NCBI GenBank assembly: GCA_964017235.1
Contig: OZ024930.1
Coordinates: 157,418,221-157,482,220, forward strand
Direction: 5' to 3'
DNA length: 64,000 nt
DNA from: Sabellastarte sp. h YS-2021
Taxonomy: Eukaryota; Annelida; Polychaeta; Sabellida; Sabellidae
In this document: positions 12,960 through 23,792 of the stretch, in pieces
How positions within the stretch are numbered: position 1 is the first letter of the stretch
How the letters are laid out: each line of letters starts with the position of its first letter
Notes under the pieces: model-generated
What the model was told of the DNA's origin: nothing
The model's input: only the letters and a program-made list of their open reading frames with translations
The model's database searches: none
Program-made: the position numbers and the translations under genes

Positions 12960-13160
12960 TTAAATTTTTATAAGTTAATACCCTGTCCAATGGACAATTT
13001 GCTAAACCGGTCGGCGCAGACCGGCCCGCCAAACGCCAGAAAAAGACGTCCTGTGTTTCCACCGGCTGGCCGGTCCGTAGTACTGTGCACTCCCCAGATG
13101 GCGCCTCGTACTTCCTTCCTGTCTAGACAACCTGACGTCATAGCATATTTTTCGTTGTCT
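12960..13160 (+). repeat. DIRS 3' inverted terminal repeat
   Basis: This is the reverse complement of 18750-18930, covering ACCGGTCGGCGCAGACCGGC, the GATGGCGCCTCGTACTTCC block and a TGACGTCA (13132-13139). Its outer tail (12940-12985) differs from that of the other terminal repeat and matches the inner half of the internal complementary region. Confidence 0.85.
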
Positions 13161-13214
13161 AAACCTGTTAGACCCCTAGTAAGCTGATAGCAGGGTCGGT
13201 GGGAGGGTCTTGTG

Positions 13215-13320
13215 TGTCCATTGGATAGGGTATTAACTTATAAAAATTTAATTTACTTATTAAATTTGCAATTTTATTGCGTTAATACATCCTATCCAAT
13301 GGACAATTTGCTGAATAACT
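13215..13320. repeat. DIRS internal complementary region
   Basis: GTCCATTGGATAGGGTATTA... (about 13218-13265) is the inverted copy of the left outer end, with one mismatch over about 47 bp. It is followed directly by TTTTATTGCGTTAATACATC... (about 13271-13312), the inverted copy of the right outer end. Joining both outer ends in one internal block is the template used by DIRS elements to complete a circular intermediate. Its presence fixes the element class independently of the proteins. Confidence 0.85.
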
Positions 13321-13679
13321 ACCACTTGGTCGGCGGGTAAGTTACTAGGGACATATATGAACTCATAGTAGCAAATTTTAAACCTACGGTCTAGGCTGAC
13401 TTTGTCAGGAGACCAATAGGCCCAGGCCTGGGTTGACCTTAAGGTCAGGAAACCCTGTAAGGTCATGGTCGGTTACCAGCAGCCGGTTACCCGGGGTTAT
13501 ACCGACGTTGCCCCCCCCCCCCCCTTTTAACAGACCTGCTCTGAGGTAGGGGGAAGAGAGGGATGAGTTCAGTCCCAGAATGTCAATAAACCTCCCAAAG
13601 GAAGCACATCAATTTTTTTTTTTTTTTACTATGTACATGTAGAAACTGTTAATACTATGTACATATATACAAATCTCCT

Positions 13680-14640
13680 CAATCGAAGGGCCAATTGTGG
13701 ATCTGCTGAGCAGCCCATACCGAGCCCAATTGGTAAAGCTCCGAGTCAGCCGAGGTATTACGTGACTTCAGTGGCAGGCTGACAAGATTAGATCTAAGGA
13801 GACTGCCGACTGGAAGACCTTAGGAGCAGCAAAGACCCTGACATCATGGGTTTTAACCTGATGTAAAGAGTGGGCCTCCTGGTCAGAGAGCTCATAACAT
13901 AGGATCACAGTCTGTTTGATCCAAGAGGAGATGGAGGCAGATGTCTTTGTCGGAACCTTTCTTAAAGGAGACAAAAACCACCTCCTTATTCTACTTGAGG
14001 TCTGAGGTCCTGTCCAAATAGTAGCGCAATGCTCTAACCGGAGAAAGGGACCAGCCAGACTTGAGGGATCTATCCAGAGATGGGGGCCAGGGCTGTTATA
14101 ACCACTGGGGCCACACTGTCTGGACCCTCTTGGCCAGCTGATTCTTCGCTAGAAAGCTGGGTAATGGATACAGGGACACCGTTGACCAATCGGATTGGTG
14201 TTTACATTTTGTGTTTGCCAAGCATGAATCTCACTTCTGTGTTTGCCCGACCCAAGGGCCAAGAGGAATACCTTCTTGAAGGTCAATGCTTCAAGGAGGC
14301 CTCCTTGATTGGTTCAAACGGAGCCTTATTCAGCTGGTGCAAGACCAGTGAGAGGTTCCAGGAGGGTACGCCCCTCCTGCCTTTGGGTCTGTCTCTGTGG
14401 AAACTGTCCAGGAGACGAGCGTGATTTTGGTCCTTGCTGATGTTGAAGGGTGAATTTCCCAGTTTATCAGCAATGGCTGAACTGTAACCATCAATGGTGC
14501 TGGGCTGTAGCTTCCTGTCCTCATAAGGTACATAAGGAAGTCAGCAACTGACTTTACAGGGGTACCCTGAGGTCCACCTGATTAGTGACGCACCACTTTT
14601 AACAATGGTCCACTTTGCCTCATAGACTGATCTGGTTGAT
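13680..14640 (-). pseudogene. DIRS tyrosine recombinase (decayed)
   Basis: The reading frame is broken but recognisable in three frames. N-terminal pieces lie around 14330-14560. An ALRYYLDRTSDLK-like stretch lies near 14000, and then SISSWIKQTVILCYELSDQE and the catalytic HDVR box near 13848 (part of HQVKTHDVRVFAA). After ILSACH the frame shifts, and the segment that should hold the catalytic tyrosine (FYLKDVAW-type block) is missing. The tail (ADSELYQLGSVWAAQQIH) then runs to a stop near 13683. It cannot be an active recombinase. Confidence 0.8.
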
Positions 14641-15430
14641 CCTCTTTCGAGGAGCCTCAATTCTTGCTGCCACCGCCTCAGCGAAGCCCTGCTCCTCGAA
14701 TGCTGAGGCTCCAGGAGCCGTGCATCAAGATTAAGATTTGTCAGATTTCTGTGAGGGATCTGATTGAATGGTTGTGTCAACAGGCTGGGCAGATTGGGCA
14801 GACTCAGTGGGATTTTGCTGGACATGGCCACTGGATCCCAAAACCAAGGCATGATGGCCACCCCGGAGCAATCATAATGATCCTCTTGTATGAGGAGTCC
14901 TGCAACATCACCGCTTTTCCCAATATGGCTGACAGTGGGAAGGTGTATGCTTCCTGATCCTACCATGGCAAACTGAGCGCATTCACTGCTGTAACCAGGG
15001 GATCTGGTACCGGTGACACAAACAAGGGCAACTTGAGGTTGAACCTCGTGGCAAATAGGTCTATTTGAAGCCGGTGCCACCTGTTGCATATTGCTTGGAA
15101 GACCTCCTGAAGGAGAGACCACTCTGTTTGGGTGGTCTGGTCTAGCCTGGATAGTTGTCTGCGACCACACTCAGCCAGCCTGGAATGTGTCGGGCTTTTA
15201 GAGTTACTTGATTTCTGGCGCCCCAGGTCAAGATTCTCCATAGTAAAGCACAAAGTGGGCCCGACCTCATGCCTCCTTCCCTGTTTATGTATGACACTAC
15301 TGTGGTGTTGTCTGTCTCTACAATTACTATCTTGTGTATACAGAGGTCTTAACATAACATAACATAACACATGATTTTTATATAGCGCTTATCACTTAGT
15401 ACGTCTCTAAGCGCTGTAGAACTCTTGTAA
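14641..15430 (-). pseudogene. DIRS RNase H C-terminal part and RNH/methyltransferase-linked region, decayed
   Basis: DIRS-typical blocks appear in alternating frames: SYINKEGGMRS-like (near 15280), KARHIPG-like, LFATRFNLKLPLFVSPVPDP with ALSLPW (near 15000), MPWFWD (near 14850), and LLTQPFNQIPHRNLTNLNL followed by SRASLRRWQQELRLL (near 14680-14760). These match the region between the RNase H and the recombinase of DIRS1-like elements. Several stops and frameshifts are present. The block is interrupted near 15346-15430 by the tail of another retroelement. Confidence 0.8.
15346..15430 (-). mobile_element. 3' tail of a CR1-like retroelement nested in the DIRS
   Basis: On the minus strand this reads TACAGCGCTTAGAGACG...TAAGCGCTATATAAAAA...TGTTATGTTATGTTA. 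The GCGCTATATAAA end with a short terminal repeat is typical of 3' ends of CR1/L2-like elements. It breaks the DIRS RNase H frame directly after a KAVFLA-type motif. It is only about 85 bp, a strongly 5'-truncated insertion, so it postdates the DIRS. Confidence 0.65.
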
Positions 15431-16770
15431 GGCTAGAAAGACTGCCTTGAGTTCTAGGTAACTGATATGCAACTTGCTTTCCAGGAGGGACTAGGTGCCT
15501 CCTGTAGTGTGTTCGTTTAAGTGAGCACCCCACCCTGCTCTGATGAATCTGTAAAATTTGCAGATCATGTTTTATTTGGGTGTAATGGTTGGCCTGTAAT
15601 GACATTGTCCTCTTGCAACCACCCTTGTAAAAGTGGGTCACCTTGGTATTGGAATCACCTTTTCTGGTACCCTCCATTTGTTTTTGAGATGCCACTTTAT
15701 GGGTCTCCTATGAAGTCGGCCTAGGTGAAATTGCTTTCCTGTGGCTGCTAGTAAACCTATCAGACATGAACTGCTGGACCTGACAAACCGGTAGTGACAG
15801 TATTTCTAGTATTTTGTCCTGCAGGTTCTGCCAATGGTCCGGTATAGGTCGGACCTGACCGGCCATGAGGTCGAACTGGTAACCGAAACTTTGGCATATT
15901 TTCACTAGATCTAGTGTATGCCGGAGACAATCCCCATTGGGATGTGGCTTTCACCAACCAGTGGTCTAAATACTGGTGGGTTATTATACCCTTGTGTATG
16001 GCCATCAGTTTCAACTCCTTTGCTACTACAGTGAGCTCCATGGGTGCAGTGGACAGACCGAAAGACAGTGCTTTGAACTGGTATGTCCGACCCTGGACAT
16101 GAAATTTGATATGTCCTGGACTGTTCCTGTATTGGTATATGGAAGTAGGCGTCCTTGAAATCTAATGAGGTAACCCACTCCCATTGTTGGAGGATGGTCC
16201 TGATGGTCTCCGAAAGGTCTGGTTTGCTCAGACCTAGAATAGGTCTCCAATGGTTGTGTGGTTTTGGAACCAAGCAAGGTTGAAGAAGCCCAGAGATTTT
16301 GAACTGGTTCGACTGCACCATTCCTTGTCCATAAGCTGATGTAACGCTTCTAACCAATAGGTTCCTGTGAAGATGTGCATAGCAGTTGATAATTTGGGTG
16401 ACCTTGTCAAGCTTGGTCTTGACTGGGAAGGGAGAGTGTAGTCCTCCTTCAACATTTGTACTACCTAGGGTCCAGCCCTCCAAGGCTTCCTAAGTCCCGA
16501 AAAGGGGTTAGTCTGGACCCTACAGGCAGATGTGTGCCACATTCGGGACATGTGCTAGTCTGACAAACATTTCTGTCCCTCCGGTCTCTGGACACTGGTC
16601 CGGTCTGGTGACAATGACCCGAAAAAACAGTCTCTCTGTTCTTGCTGTGGTCCGGTCCGGTGGGGCTGACACAACTTTTCACATTAAAAGACTCTTGCCC
16701 CAGGCCAGCATCCTGCAAGGTGCAGCATTTACAAGAAATTGAGATGGCTGACCCTTGGCTGGACATGATG
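15431..16770 (-). pseudogene. DIRS reverse transcriptase and RNase H (decayed)
   Basis: The longest open stretch is 16483-15911. It contains LVPKPHNHWRPIL and the first catalytic motif SLDFKDAYFHIPI (16165-16145 for LDFKDAY). The second motif lies in another frame as YLDHWLV (about 15972-15952), where the expected YLDD has a His for the second catalytic Asp. The RNase H block reads GWGAHLNEHTTGG and SYLELKAVFLA near 15430-15540 with a stop inside. This WVTSLDFKDAYFHIPI-type signature is characteristic of DIRS reverse transcriptases. Upstream, 16766-16461 is a Cys-containing frame ending RLTPFRDLGSLGGLDP that probably leads into the RT. Confidence 0.85.
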
Positions 16771-18210
16771 AAGAACTTGTCCGACTATTGACCACTTTTT
16801 TTTTTTTTGATGAAGACCTATTTTCTTTCATGCTGGTTATTCAGGTCTGTGTTTGTCAAGGTGAAATCTATTATCTCTCCAGTCAAGTCCAGCACCGATA
16901 ACAGGCTGTTGAGAGGTGTGATAAGGGAAGGTTGCCTGGCAGTAGCTGGGGACACTGTCATATCACTAAGGCCACTGATTGGTCTAAGAATTTTCTGTAA
17001 CCAAATCTACCTTAGGCAATTCTGTCCGGTACCAAGACTCCATAACTGATAAATTACTGTAAACAGCTAAGTCTCTGTAACCGGCACAAAAAAAACTGGC
17101 AGGCTGGGGTCACCAATGAATTTAGACAGCTACTGGTCTATATTTAGCCAGCTTTTTCAATGTAACCAGTTGGGGTGAAGCCCTGTACAGTAAGGACTGT
17201 GTAGCCAGCACCCTGTTAGTAGACTTGTAACCGGTAGGTTGAAGCAAGTGTACAAGGCTGTGTAGCCAGTATTAAATAGTTGCTAAAGCAATGTTACAAC
17301 TATCTTGTGTGTTGAATTCAGCTTGCTGTAGATTTCCTCCATTAATTAAAGTATCCCTTTAATCGCACGTCTTATTTGTAGATTTGACAGTTGCTGGGAA
17401 AGCCCTTGTTATCTATTTTTAGAAACACTTTGTGTTCGGTGTGTCACGTGACCAGCTTGCTGGTCGGAAAGACACGTTATTGGCTGATTGGAGCTCGTCA
17501 GTTGTGGCATTCTTTTGTGATACTTAAACATGCAAGTGCGCAGTATTCTGCTCATCCACAAACCCCACTACCGACAACGAAGCCGGGTCTGCAAGGCAGG
17601 GACTGGAATCACAGTAGACGTGAGTTCTGAAGAACGCACTTCCGACTTTCCTGGTCGGTGAAAACACGTGACCTGCTTCGTGATTGTTCGGAAGGCCACG
17701 CGATTGGCTGACTGGAGATGACGTCAGTATTCGCGTTCTTTGTGTGATGCTTAACCAGCAACTTCACAGTCCACGAAACCCCACTACCGACAACAAGGCC
17801 GGGTCTGCAAAGCAGGGACTGTAGTCACAGTAGACATGAGTTCTGAAGAATGCACTTCCGACCTCCTGGTCGGTGAAAACACGTGACCTGCTTCGTGATT
17901 GGTCGGAAGGACACGCGATTGGCTGACTGGATATGACGTCAGAGGTCGCGTTCTTTTTAGCTGGCCGGTCGGCTGATGCTTTAAATGCAGAGAAGCCTGG
18001 ACCAGTGCGCTCTGTTGATGAAAATCCTGGCCGGTCTGAAGTCGGTTCTTCTTCTCAGCCGGCTGTACACTCAAACCAGTTTCCTGGCCATCCACTGCCC
18101 TTATTACCGACACAAAGGCCCTGAGACTGAGAGTGATTAAAGATGAAGTTCCTTCTGTGTAAGCTCTGAAGAAATCTGAAGAATTCATCTCATGCTTCTG
18201 ATGAAAAAGC
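16771..18210 (-). promoter_or_regulatory. DIRS 5' region with repeated E-box/CCAAT/CRE module; gag not recognised
   Basis: No gag-like protein could be identified in this interval. From 17430 to 18010 there are 2.5 copies of a 215-220 bp module. Each has CACGTG (17445, 17665, 17880) and an inverted CCAAT box (GATTGGCTGA). The second and third copies also have a perfect palindromic CRE, TGACGTCA (17719-17726, 17934-17941). A further CRE sits in the terminal repeat (18763-18770). Because the element is transcribed from right to left, these modules lie upstream of its coding part and may be its promoter/enhancer. That role is an inference from motif content. Confidence 0.5.
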
Positions 18211-18749
18211 ACTCAATAATCGAGCTGGCTGGTGTGACTGATGCCTTACAGCAGAGAAGTCTTTACCAGTGCGCTCTGGAGAAGAATGTGCTTTCCTGGG
18301 GAATTCCTTCTATTTACAGTGTTCAAAACTACGTAGACTGAAGTTCCCCGAGATTCTATCTGTAGTATTACTGGACATTACTATGGTGATTGTAGCTGAA
18401 GGTACATTCAAAGAAAAGACACGGATAAAAATACCTGTAAGTAGTATATCCATAATTCCTCAATATAGTCGATCTGCCTCTAACAACACAATGGTTGAAA
18501 GGAAGGAAACTAGCAAAATGACTGCCTTCATATTTCTCGTCGATTACTGCCCTATCCTCAAAAATTAAATTGAGTCAACTAGGGAGCGTTTCCAGCAGAT
18601 TTCTAAATGAATATCTGTGCTTGATAAGTAGATAACACTTCTACACTAATTTCTTCATGTATAAGGTTGAAAATCCGCCATAATGCACACTTTTCCTTTA
18701 AAAATCTGGAGATTGTAGAAAACACGTCTGCACAGTACACGCGCCAAAC

Positions 18750-18940
18750 GAAAAAGATGCTATGACGTCAGGTTGTCTAGACAGGAAGGAAGTACGAGGC
18801 GCCATCTGGGGAGTGCACAGTACTACGGACCGGCCAGCCGGTGGAAACACAGGACGTCTTTTTCTGGCGTTTGGCGGGCCGGTCTGCGCCGACCGGTTTA
18901 GCAAATTGTCCATTGGATAGGATGTATTAACGCAATAAAA
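18750..18940 (-). repeat. DIRS 5' inverted terminal repeat
   Basis: Inverted copy of 12960-13160 with a different outer tail (GGATGTATTAACGCAATAAAA). An 86-residue open frame crosses it (18958-18698), but the same peptide is read in both terminal repeats, so the frame reflects repeat sequence and not a gene. Confidence 0.85.
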
Positions 18941-19710
18941 ACACCAATTTGAAAGCAACTTAGCTATGATGGTGATCTATCTCCCTGTCAAGTTTGAATT
19001 CGAATGGATAAAGCGTTAACGAGTTAGACCCCGGAAATGGAAATGTTGACGGACAGACAAATGGACAAAAAACTGACAAACGAATATACGGAATTACATC
19101 AATTTTCGAAGAGAACCTAGCTATTATGGTGATCTATCTCCCTGTCAAATTTGAATTCGATTGGACAAAGTGTTTTTGAGTTAAGAGTCCGGAAACGAAA
19201 ATGTTGACAGACAAACGGACAAAAATAGACAAATGAATGGACAGAATTACACCACTTTCGAAATAAACTTAGCTATGATGGTGATCTATCTTCCTGTCAA
19301 GTTTGAATTCGATTGGATAAAGCATTTTCAAGTTAGTGTCTGGAAACGGAAATGTTGACAAACGGACAAAAAAACGGATAAACGAACGGACAGAATTACA
19401 CCAATTTCGAAAGGAACCCAGCTATGATGGTGATCTATCTTCCTGTCAAGTTTGAATTCGATTGGATAAAGCATTTTCAAGTCAGAGTCCGGAAACAGAA
19501 ATGTTGACAGACAAATGGACAAAAAACGGGCAAACGAACAGACAAAATTACACCAATTTCTAAAGGAACCCTAGCTACAATGGTGATCTATCTCCCTGTC
19601 AAGTTTGAATTCGATTGGACAAAGAGTTTTCGAGTTACAGTCCGGAAACAAAAATGTTGATGGACAGACAAACGGACAAAAAACGAACAAACGAAAACGG
19701 ACACATCAAT
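18941..19710. repeat. Tandem array, 149-157 bp unit (core of family H4)
   Basis: Five copies. AGCTATGATGG-type starts lie at 18962, 19119, 19271, 19420 and 19573. Each unit contains GGTGATCTATCTCCCTGTCA, TTTGAATTCGATTGGA, and an ACGGACAAACGAACGGACAG-like purine-rich block. It is non-coding. Confidence 0.85.
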
Positions 19711-19741
19711 CTAATAGGCGGGTTGGTAACACACAACCCGC

Positions 19742-21270
19742 ATAAAAATCTTAAAAAGCATTGCCATGTTGATTTACAAATTTCCACACAATTTTAATAA
19801 ATATTCAATATTTCTAGTATTTTACGGTCCATAATACTGTAGACTAATATCCGGGACACATGTCCATGTGACATTCTCAGTTTTTCCTCAAAGATGCTAA
19901 ACATTGGAAACAGTAAATACCCCAGTTACACTACAGGCGGTATGTCCCGCAGTTATAGACACTGGATGACACGCCCCTGTCCTTCAACTACTGTTTGAGG
20001 TTCATATGCAACCTTGTGACAGTGGTGAAACATCCATTTCCTTGTGCCTTCGACGGAAGTTTTAAAATGTTTAAAATTTCCCCCTCTGAATTCAGTACCA
20101 TGAGCATGCGCAGATGAATGCGAGCATGCGCAGATGAATTTCTTGCTATGGTAACTGAAGGTGTGGTCCACGGTGTATGTAAGGTTGTGACTTGGTTGTC
20201 TTTTGGTGTAATACAGTGACATAAGGTGTTTTGAGATATTGGGCATTTTACCATTATGTCACAACTGTGCATACGAACCTCGAACGGCAGTTGAAGGACA
20301 AGGGCATTTTGCTCAACGCCTATAACCGTGAATCATACCACCTGCATTGTGGTCGAAACACCAAATCTCAGAAAGTATCAGGAGTCCTTGTAAGTAGTTC
20401 TGCTGCCAAGTAAAACCTTTAACCATGGGATGTACTGCCTGTAGTGTGACTAGTGCATAACCAATTGGTCAATGGCTAATGCAAGGAGATACCAAACTAC
20501 TAGGGGGTAAATCGTTTGGCTTTGTGCATATCAGTATTGAATGTAAAAATATTTCAATATCGGGCGATATCGGGGGGTTGATATTGTCTACCAAATAGTC
20601 CGAATTCAGGAAAACAAAAACGTTTTATTTTAGCGTATCCCAAACCGCTTACAGGAAGCGAAATTTATCAAAACAAAACATTGCAGTTTTCATCAAAAAC
20701 GCATTGAAAACTTTAAAAATATGAGATAAAAGTGTACAATTTCTTCAGATTTGGGCTTTATATCAAATATTAACAGTGTAAGTTTACAGTTTTACTTAAA
20801 ATGCTGATATTGAAATATGTCTTTAGATCTCAATATCGGGAGTCCAGTTCCAAAACAATAAATATCGGCAACATCGATAAACGATTTACCCACTACAAAC
20901 TACCAAATTATGCTAATCATTTCAGCTTTAACTAATACCTTTCAACCAGGCAATGACTTCTCCAAGACTTTGCAGAGAACGAACATTAACTGCACTTGAG
21001 GGATCTCTGAATTTCTTCACTTCTGAAACATGATACAGAAACTGAATAAACCAAAATGAGTGGTGAATTTAATGAGAAACACACCTTTGAATTGCCCTAT
21101 AACAGAAGGAACAACTTAAAATTCACTCTTTGAAATTGTGTCAAATCATCTTTAATATCATAATCTTTCTTGTTCAAAGATCTTTTAATATAAAAATTTA
21201 ATCAGCAGTTGTTATGGCTCCAATCTAAATAATGCATTTTTCAAACATGTAAAAACATTGCAGAAACATA
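19742..21270. other. No gene recognised; two GCATGCGCA motifs
   Basis: The tract has no recognisable protein. At 20102-20140 two copies of GAGCATGCGCAGATGAAT occur 20-odd bases apart. GCATGCGCA resembles the NRF1 site found in CpG-type promoters, so a transcription start nearby is possible. A reading frame at 20231-20413 and an antisense one at 19953-20272 match nothing known to me. Confidence 0.35.
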
Positions 21271-21276
21271 GTTCAT

Positions 21277-21834
21277 TCATAAATCACCACGAGTTGCCAG
21301 TACTTGATATATTTTTAAATATTTTCTTGGGGAAGCTGTTATTGGTCTTAATTCGACTTCCAAGTCTAACATAGAACAGCTAGCTATTATCAACTCAAGG
21401 AATAACAGACTCCATTTAAGGAGTATCAGTGATACATTGGGACTTTCTGAGGAAATACTAAGTAAATGTTTAAAGTGTATACTGTATACATCATCTGCCT
21501 TTTCAAAAAAAAAAATCATTATCCACATTATTACCATTATATCTTGTTCAGATTTAATTTTGGATTAAAAGGTGTAAAATACATGAACAAAAAAATTTCA
21601 TGGAACAGTCAAAAGAAGACTTGGATTAAGCTTACCATTGGTGGTTTTTGGTAAAGATATAGCTGTAGAGGTCAATGGCAACACTGACAAATCTTGAGCC
21701 ACAGTGTTGGGATCATACGTTGGTTTACTGTTAAACTGATAACCGATGCCAGATGAGACAAAATTGGAATACGTGTGATCAGGTGGAGGGCCTCGTCTTC
21801 TTGGACGTAGAACTCTAGACTTTTGGTCTTCCAT
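21277..21834 (-). CDS. Probable two-exon gene, small single-pass membrane protein
   Basis: Exon 1 is 21834-21636 and starts MEDQKSRVLRPRRRGPPPDH. It ends with a donor (AATG|GTAAGC, phase 1). Exon 2 is 21446-21277, preceded by a good acceptor (TATTTCCTCAG). The two join in frame to give 122 residues. Residues about 72-90 form a hydrophobic segment (LILLKWSLLFLELIIASCSML), preceded by a basic, proline-rich cytoplasmic-type head. The start has a fair context (ATCATGG). The family is not recognised. A single hydrophobic helix after such a head resembles the start of MARVEL-type four-helix proteins, so further exons by alternative splicing are possible. Confidence 0.5.
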
Positions 21835-21839
21835 GATAT

Positions 21840-22880
21840 GTTCCTCTCAGTGTAGAGAAGGTATTTCATTGAACGGTTACCCTTCCATAATCTTTACAGG
21901 CACTTATAAAGCAGTACTCGAATATGGTTCTCAACTTCTCAGGTCAGTAATCTACCATAAATGACAGGAAAAGAACAACTTATTTATCATCACTCATGAC
22001 AGTGCTAACATTTGTCAAATAATCAACTTTCATGGGAAGAAAAATGCACCAAGTTATTTTCCACCTGACAGTCTGGTTCTACATGCTGTTTTTGTGTCAT
22101 CTTAGCTTTTGTGATTTCTTTTGCTAAGGCTGTGGTTAAGGTCCCACACTTTGGTAATATTAACATTTTTTTGTATAAGACTTGCTTGAAAACAAGAGAC
22201 ATTAATTAATATAATGGAATGTATGTAATGTAATTAATTCCTTTACAATTACAACTTCATTTAAATATTTAAGTATACCATTCAGTTAACCAGCAGAAAT
22301 GTTCTTCGATGCAACCAAGTGTCATTTTTTGTTTACACACATTCTTATTCAGTGTGATGAATGTTAACGAAATCAACATCAGGATGTGGTGTTATACTGT
22401 TTCAGTCGCTCCTTTATGTAACTAGGAGTAAAGTTGGTGTTGGTAGCAAAATTTTGAAACTGATCCATTTGATAACTAGTGTCGGCTACAGGTAATATCA
22501 GAAATATGACAGTCTCCAGAACCAAGCGTCACTAGCCCAGCAGCATTGTTCAAAATCCTTTTGTAGTTTGTTCACTGTGAAGTCCAAAAAGTGTAGCATT
22601 CGCATCATCAAGTCTGGATTATGATAATCAAAATGAAACAACAGTATTGTATTTAAGTAAGTGTATATACTCAATTTTCATGAATGAATTATTTCATTTT
22701 AACACATTCAGTTTAAGGCTTAAAAAAATGTGAAAATGCCTACCAAACGTTAAATGTTGGAGAGGTATCAGGATAAAAGGCCCAGGGCGAAAATATATGG
22801 CTCCATATATGCACAGACTCTTCATTTAGTGCCTTTATTCATATATGTTGAAAATTTATGAAGCACTTAATTTTTATTAA
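21840..22880. other. No gene recognised
   Basis: Likely 5' flank and upstream region of the minus-strand gene at 21834. I see no conserved domain or repeat in it. Confidence 0.4.
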
Positions 22881-22884
22881 GGAG

Positions 22885-23075
22885 TCAATGTGAAGGTCAA
22901 ATCAAGGTCACACTAAAACGCTGCACACCTACACCCATCAAACAATGTCCCTACCAAGTATCAATATCTTGTACCTCACAGTTTCTGAGAGACAGACCCG
23001 ACAAGCCTTTTCTCACCATCTCTCCATCTGGACGAAATTGGTGAAAACAATACCTGCACAGTCCTTAAATGCCTT
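22885..23075 (+). repeat. Isolated decayed H2 unit with right flank
   Basis: Contains AAGGTCAAATCAAGGTCACAC, ACACCTACACCC, CAATGTCCCTACCAAGTATC and the GTGAAAACAATACC right-flank motif of the H2 elements. A single unit remains. Confidence 0.65.
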
Positions 23076-23559
23076 ATTAACACTTTAATCAATTGCAATT
23101 GCACTGGTCTGACTATGATTTATTACAGATACCCATCTTAATTCAGATGAATATTTAAATTCAATTCAGCATATCAAAAACATAGTGAATATTAATGCAT
23201 AAATCAAATATATTTGTTTATTTGGTACACTGACTTTTAAATTCAATTCAGCATATCAAAAACATATTCAACTGCAATTGCTCATGTCAGCAGAGTTGTT
23301 GTTTGCTTTTCAATGAATAGAAGGATTACTTCTGGAGAAAGTCAAGATGTACTTTGTTGTAAAAAAACTTTCTACCAGGAAATACCTACTTACCAGGGAA
23401 CACCCTTGGTATTTGCTAATTAGAGCTCAAAGACAAATGTGTTTATAATAGGGATGAGACTGTATCACTGGTGTCACAGAATTTCAAGACTATTTTACTG
23501 AATTATCAAAATGAAGTATTATTACAAGCATGTCGATTGTCAGCAAATTAGAAATTTAA

Positions 23560-23625
23560 GAATCAAGTAAAATTTTTATTTGTTAATACCTCACATAATG
23601 GACAGGCTGATTCATTTGGGACAAC
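23560..23625 (+). repeat. Possible solo remnant of a DIRS terminal repeat
   Basis: AAGTAAAATTTTTATTTGTTAATACC...AATGGACAGGCT resembles the 3' outer end of the DIRS element at 12948-13005. The similarity is diverged and short. Confidence 0.3.
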
Positions 23626-23792
23626 ACTAAAACGTAGTGTTTTTGGTATCCCGGAATTGAAACAGTTTTGCATCGAAAAGGAAAATATGCTACCCTCCTA
23701 TCCCTAGTTTATGTGGTGTACAGAAGAATGCCCATCAGGAACTTTGCCAATCACAAATTTTTGGGGGTGGAAATTTTTGCCAATCAAATTTT

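Larger units (their letters stand above)
12940..18940 (-). mobile_element. DIRS-type tyrosine-recombinase retrotransposon, complete length, inactive
   Basis: All DIRS hallmarks are visible. The inverted terminal repeats are 12960-13160 and 18750-18930 (about 170 bp, shared CCAATGGACAATTTGCTAAA). They have different outer tails: TTATTGCGTTAATACATCC at the right (5') end and ATAAGTTAATACCC at the left (3') end. An internal complementary region at about 13215-13320 joins the complements of both outer ends. Coding is on the minus strand and runs RT, RNase H, methyltransferase-like block, tyrosine recombinase (listed separately). There is no target-site duplication: the flanks GGAATT and ACACC join to restore the host repeat, as expected for recombinase-mediated integration. 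Stops, frameshifts and a nested insertion make it inactive. Confidence 0.88.
12757..19741. mobile_element. Tandem-repeat MITE/HINE-like element (family H4), split by a DIRS insertion
   Basis: The left end has GCGGGTTG (12759-12766). The right end is a hairpin GCGGGTTG-GTAACACA-CAACCCGC (19718-19741), so the left motif is inverted at the right edge. The core is the 149-157 bp array at 18941-19710. The DIRS element at 12940-18940 sits inside it: the left flank stops at CACGGAATT and the right flank continues ACACCAATTT, together restoring the unit sequence GGAATTACACCAATTT. Without the DIRS the element is about 980 bp. Confidence 0.6.

Noticed and set aside
12990..13187. 65-residue frame repeated at 18958-18698
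   Set aside because: The same peptide is read from both inverted terminal repeats of the DIRS element; it is terminal repeat sequence, not a host gene.
14541..15370. Separate plus-strand and minus-strand hypothetical genes over the DIRS region
   Set aside because: The minus frames are pieces of one frameshifted DIRS polyprotein and the plus frames are their shadows.
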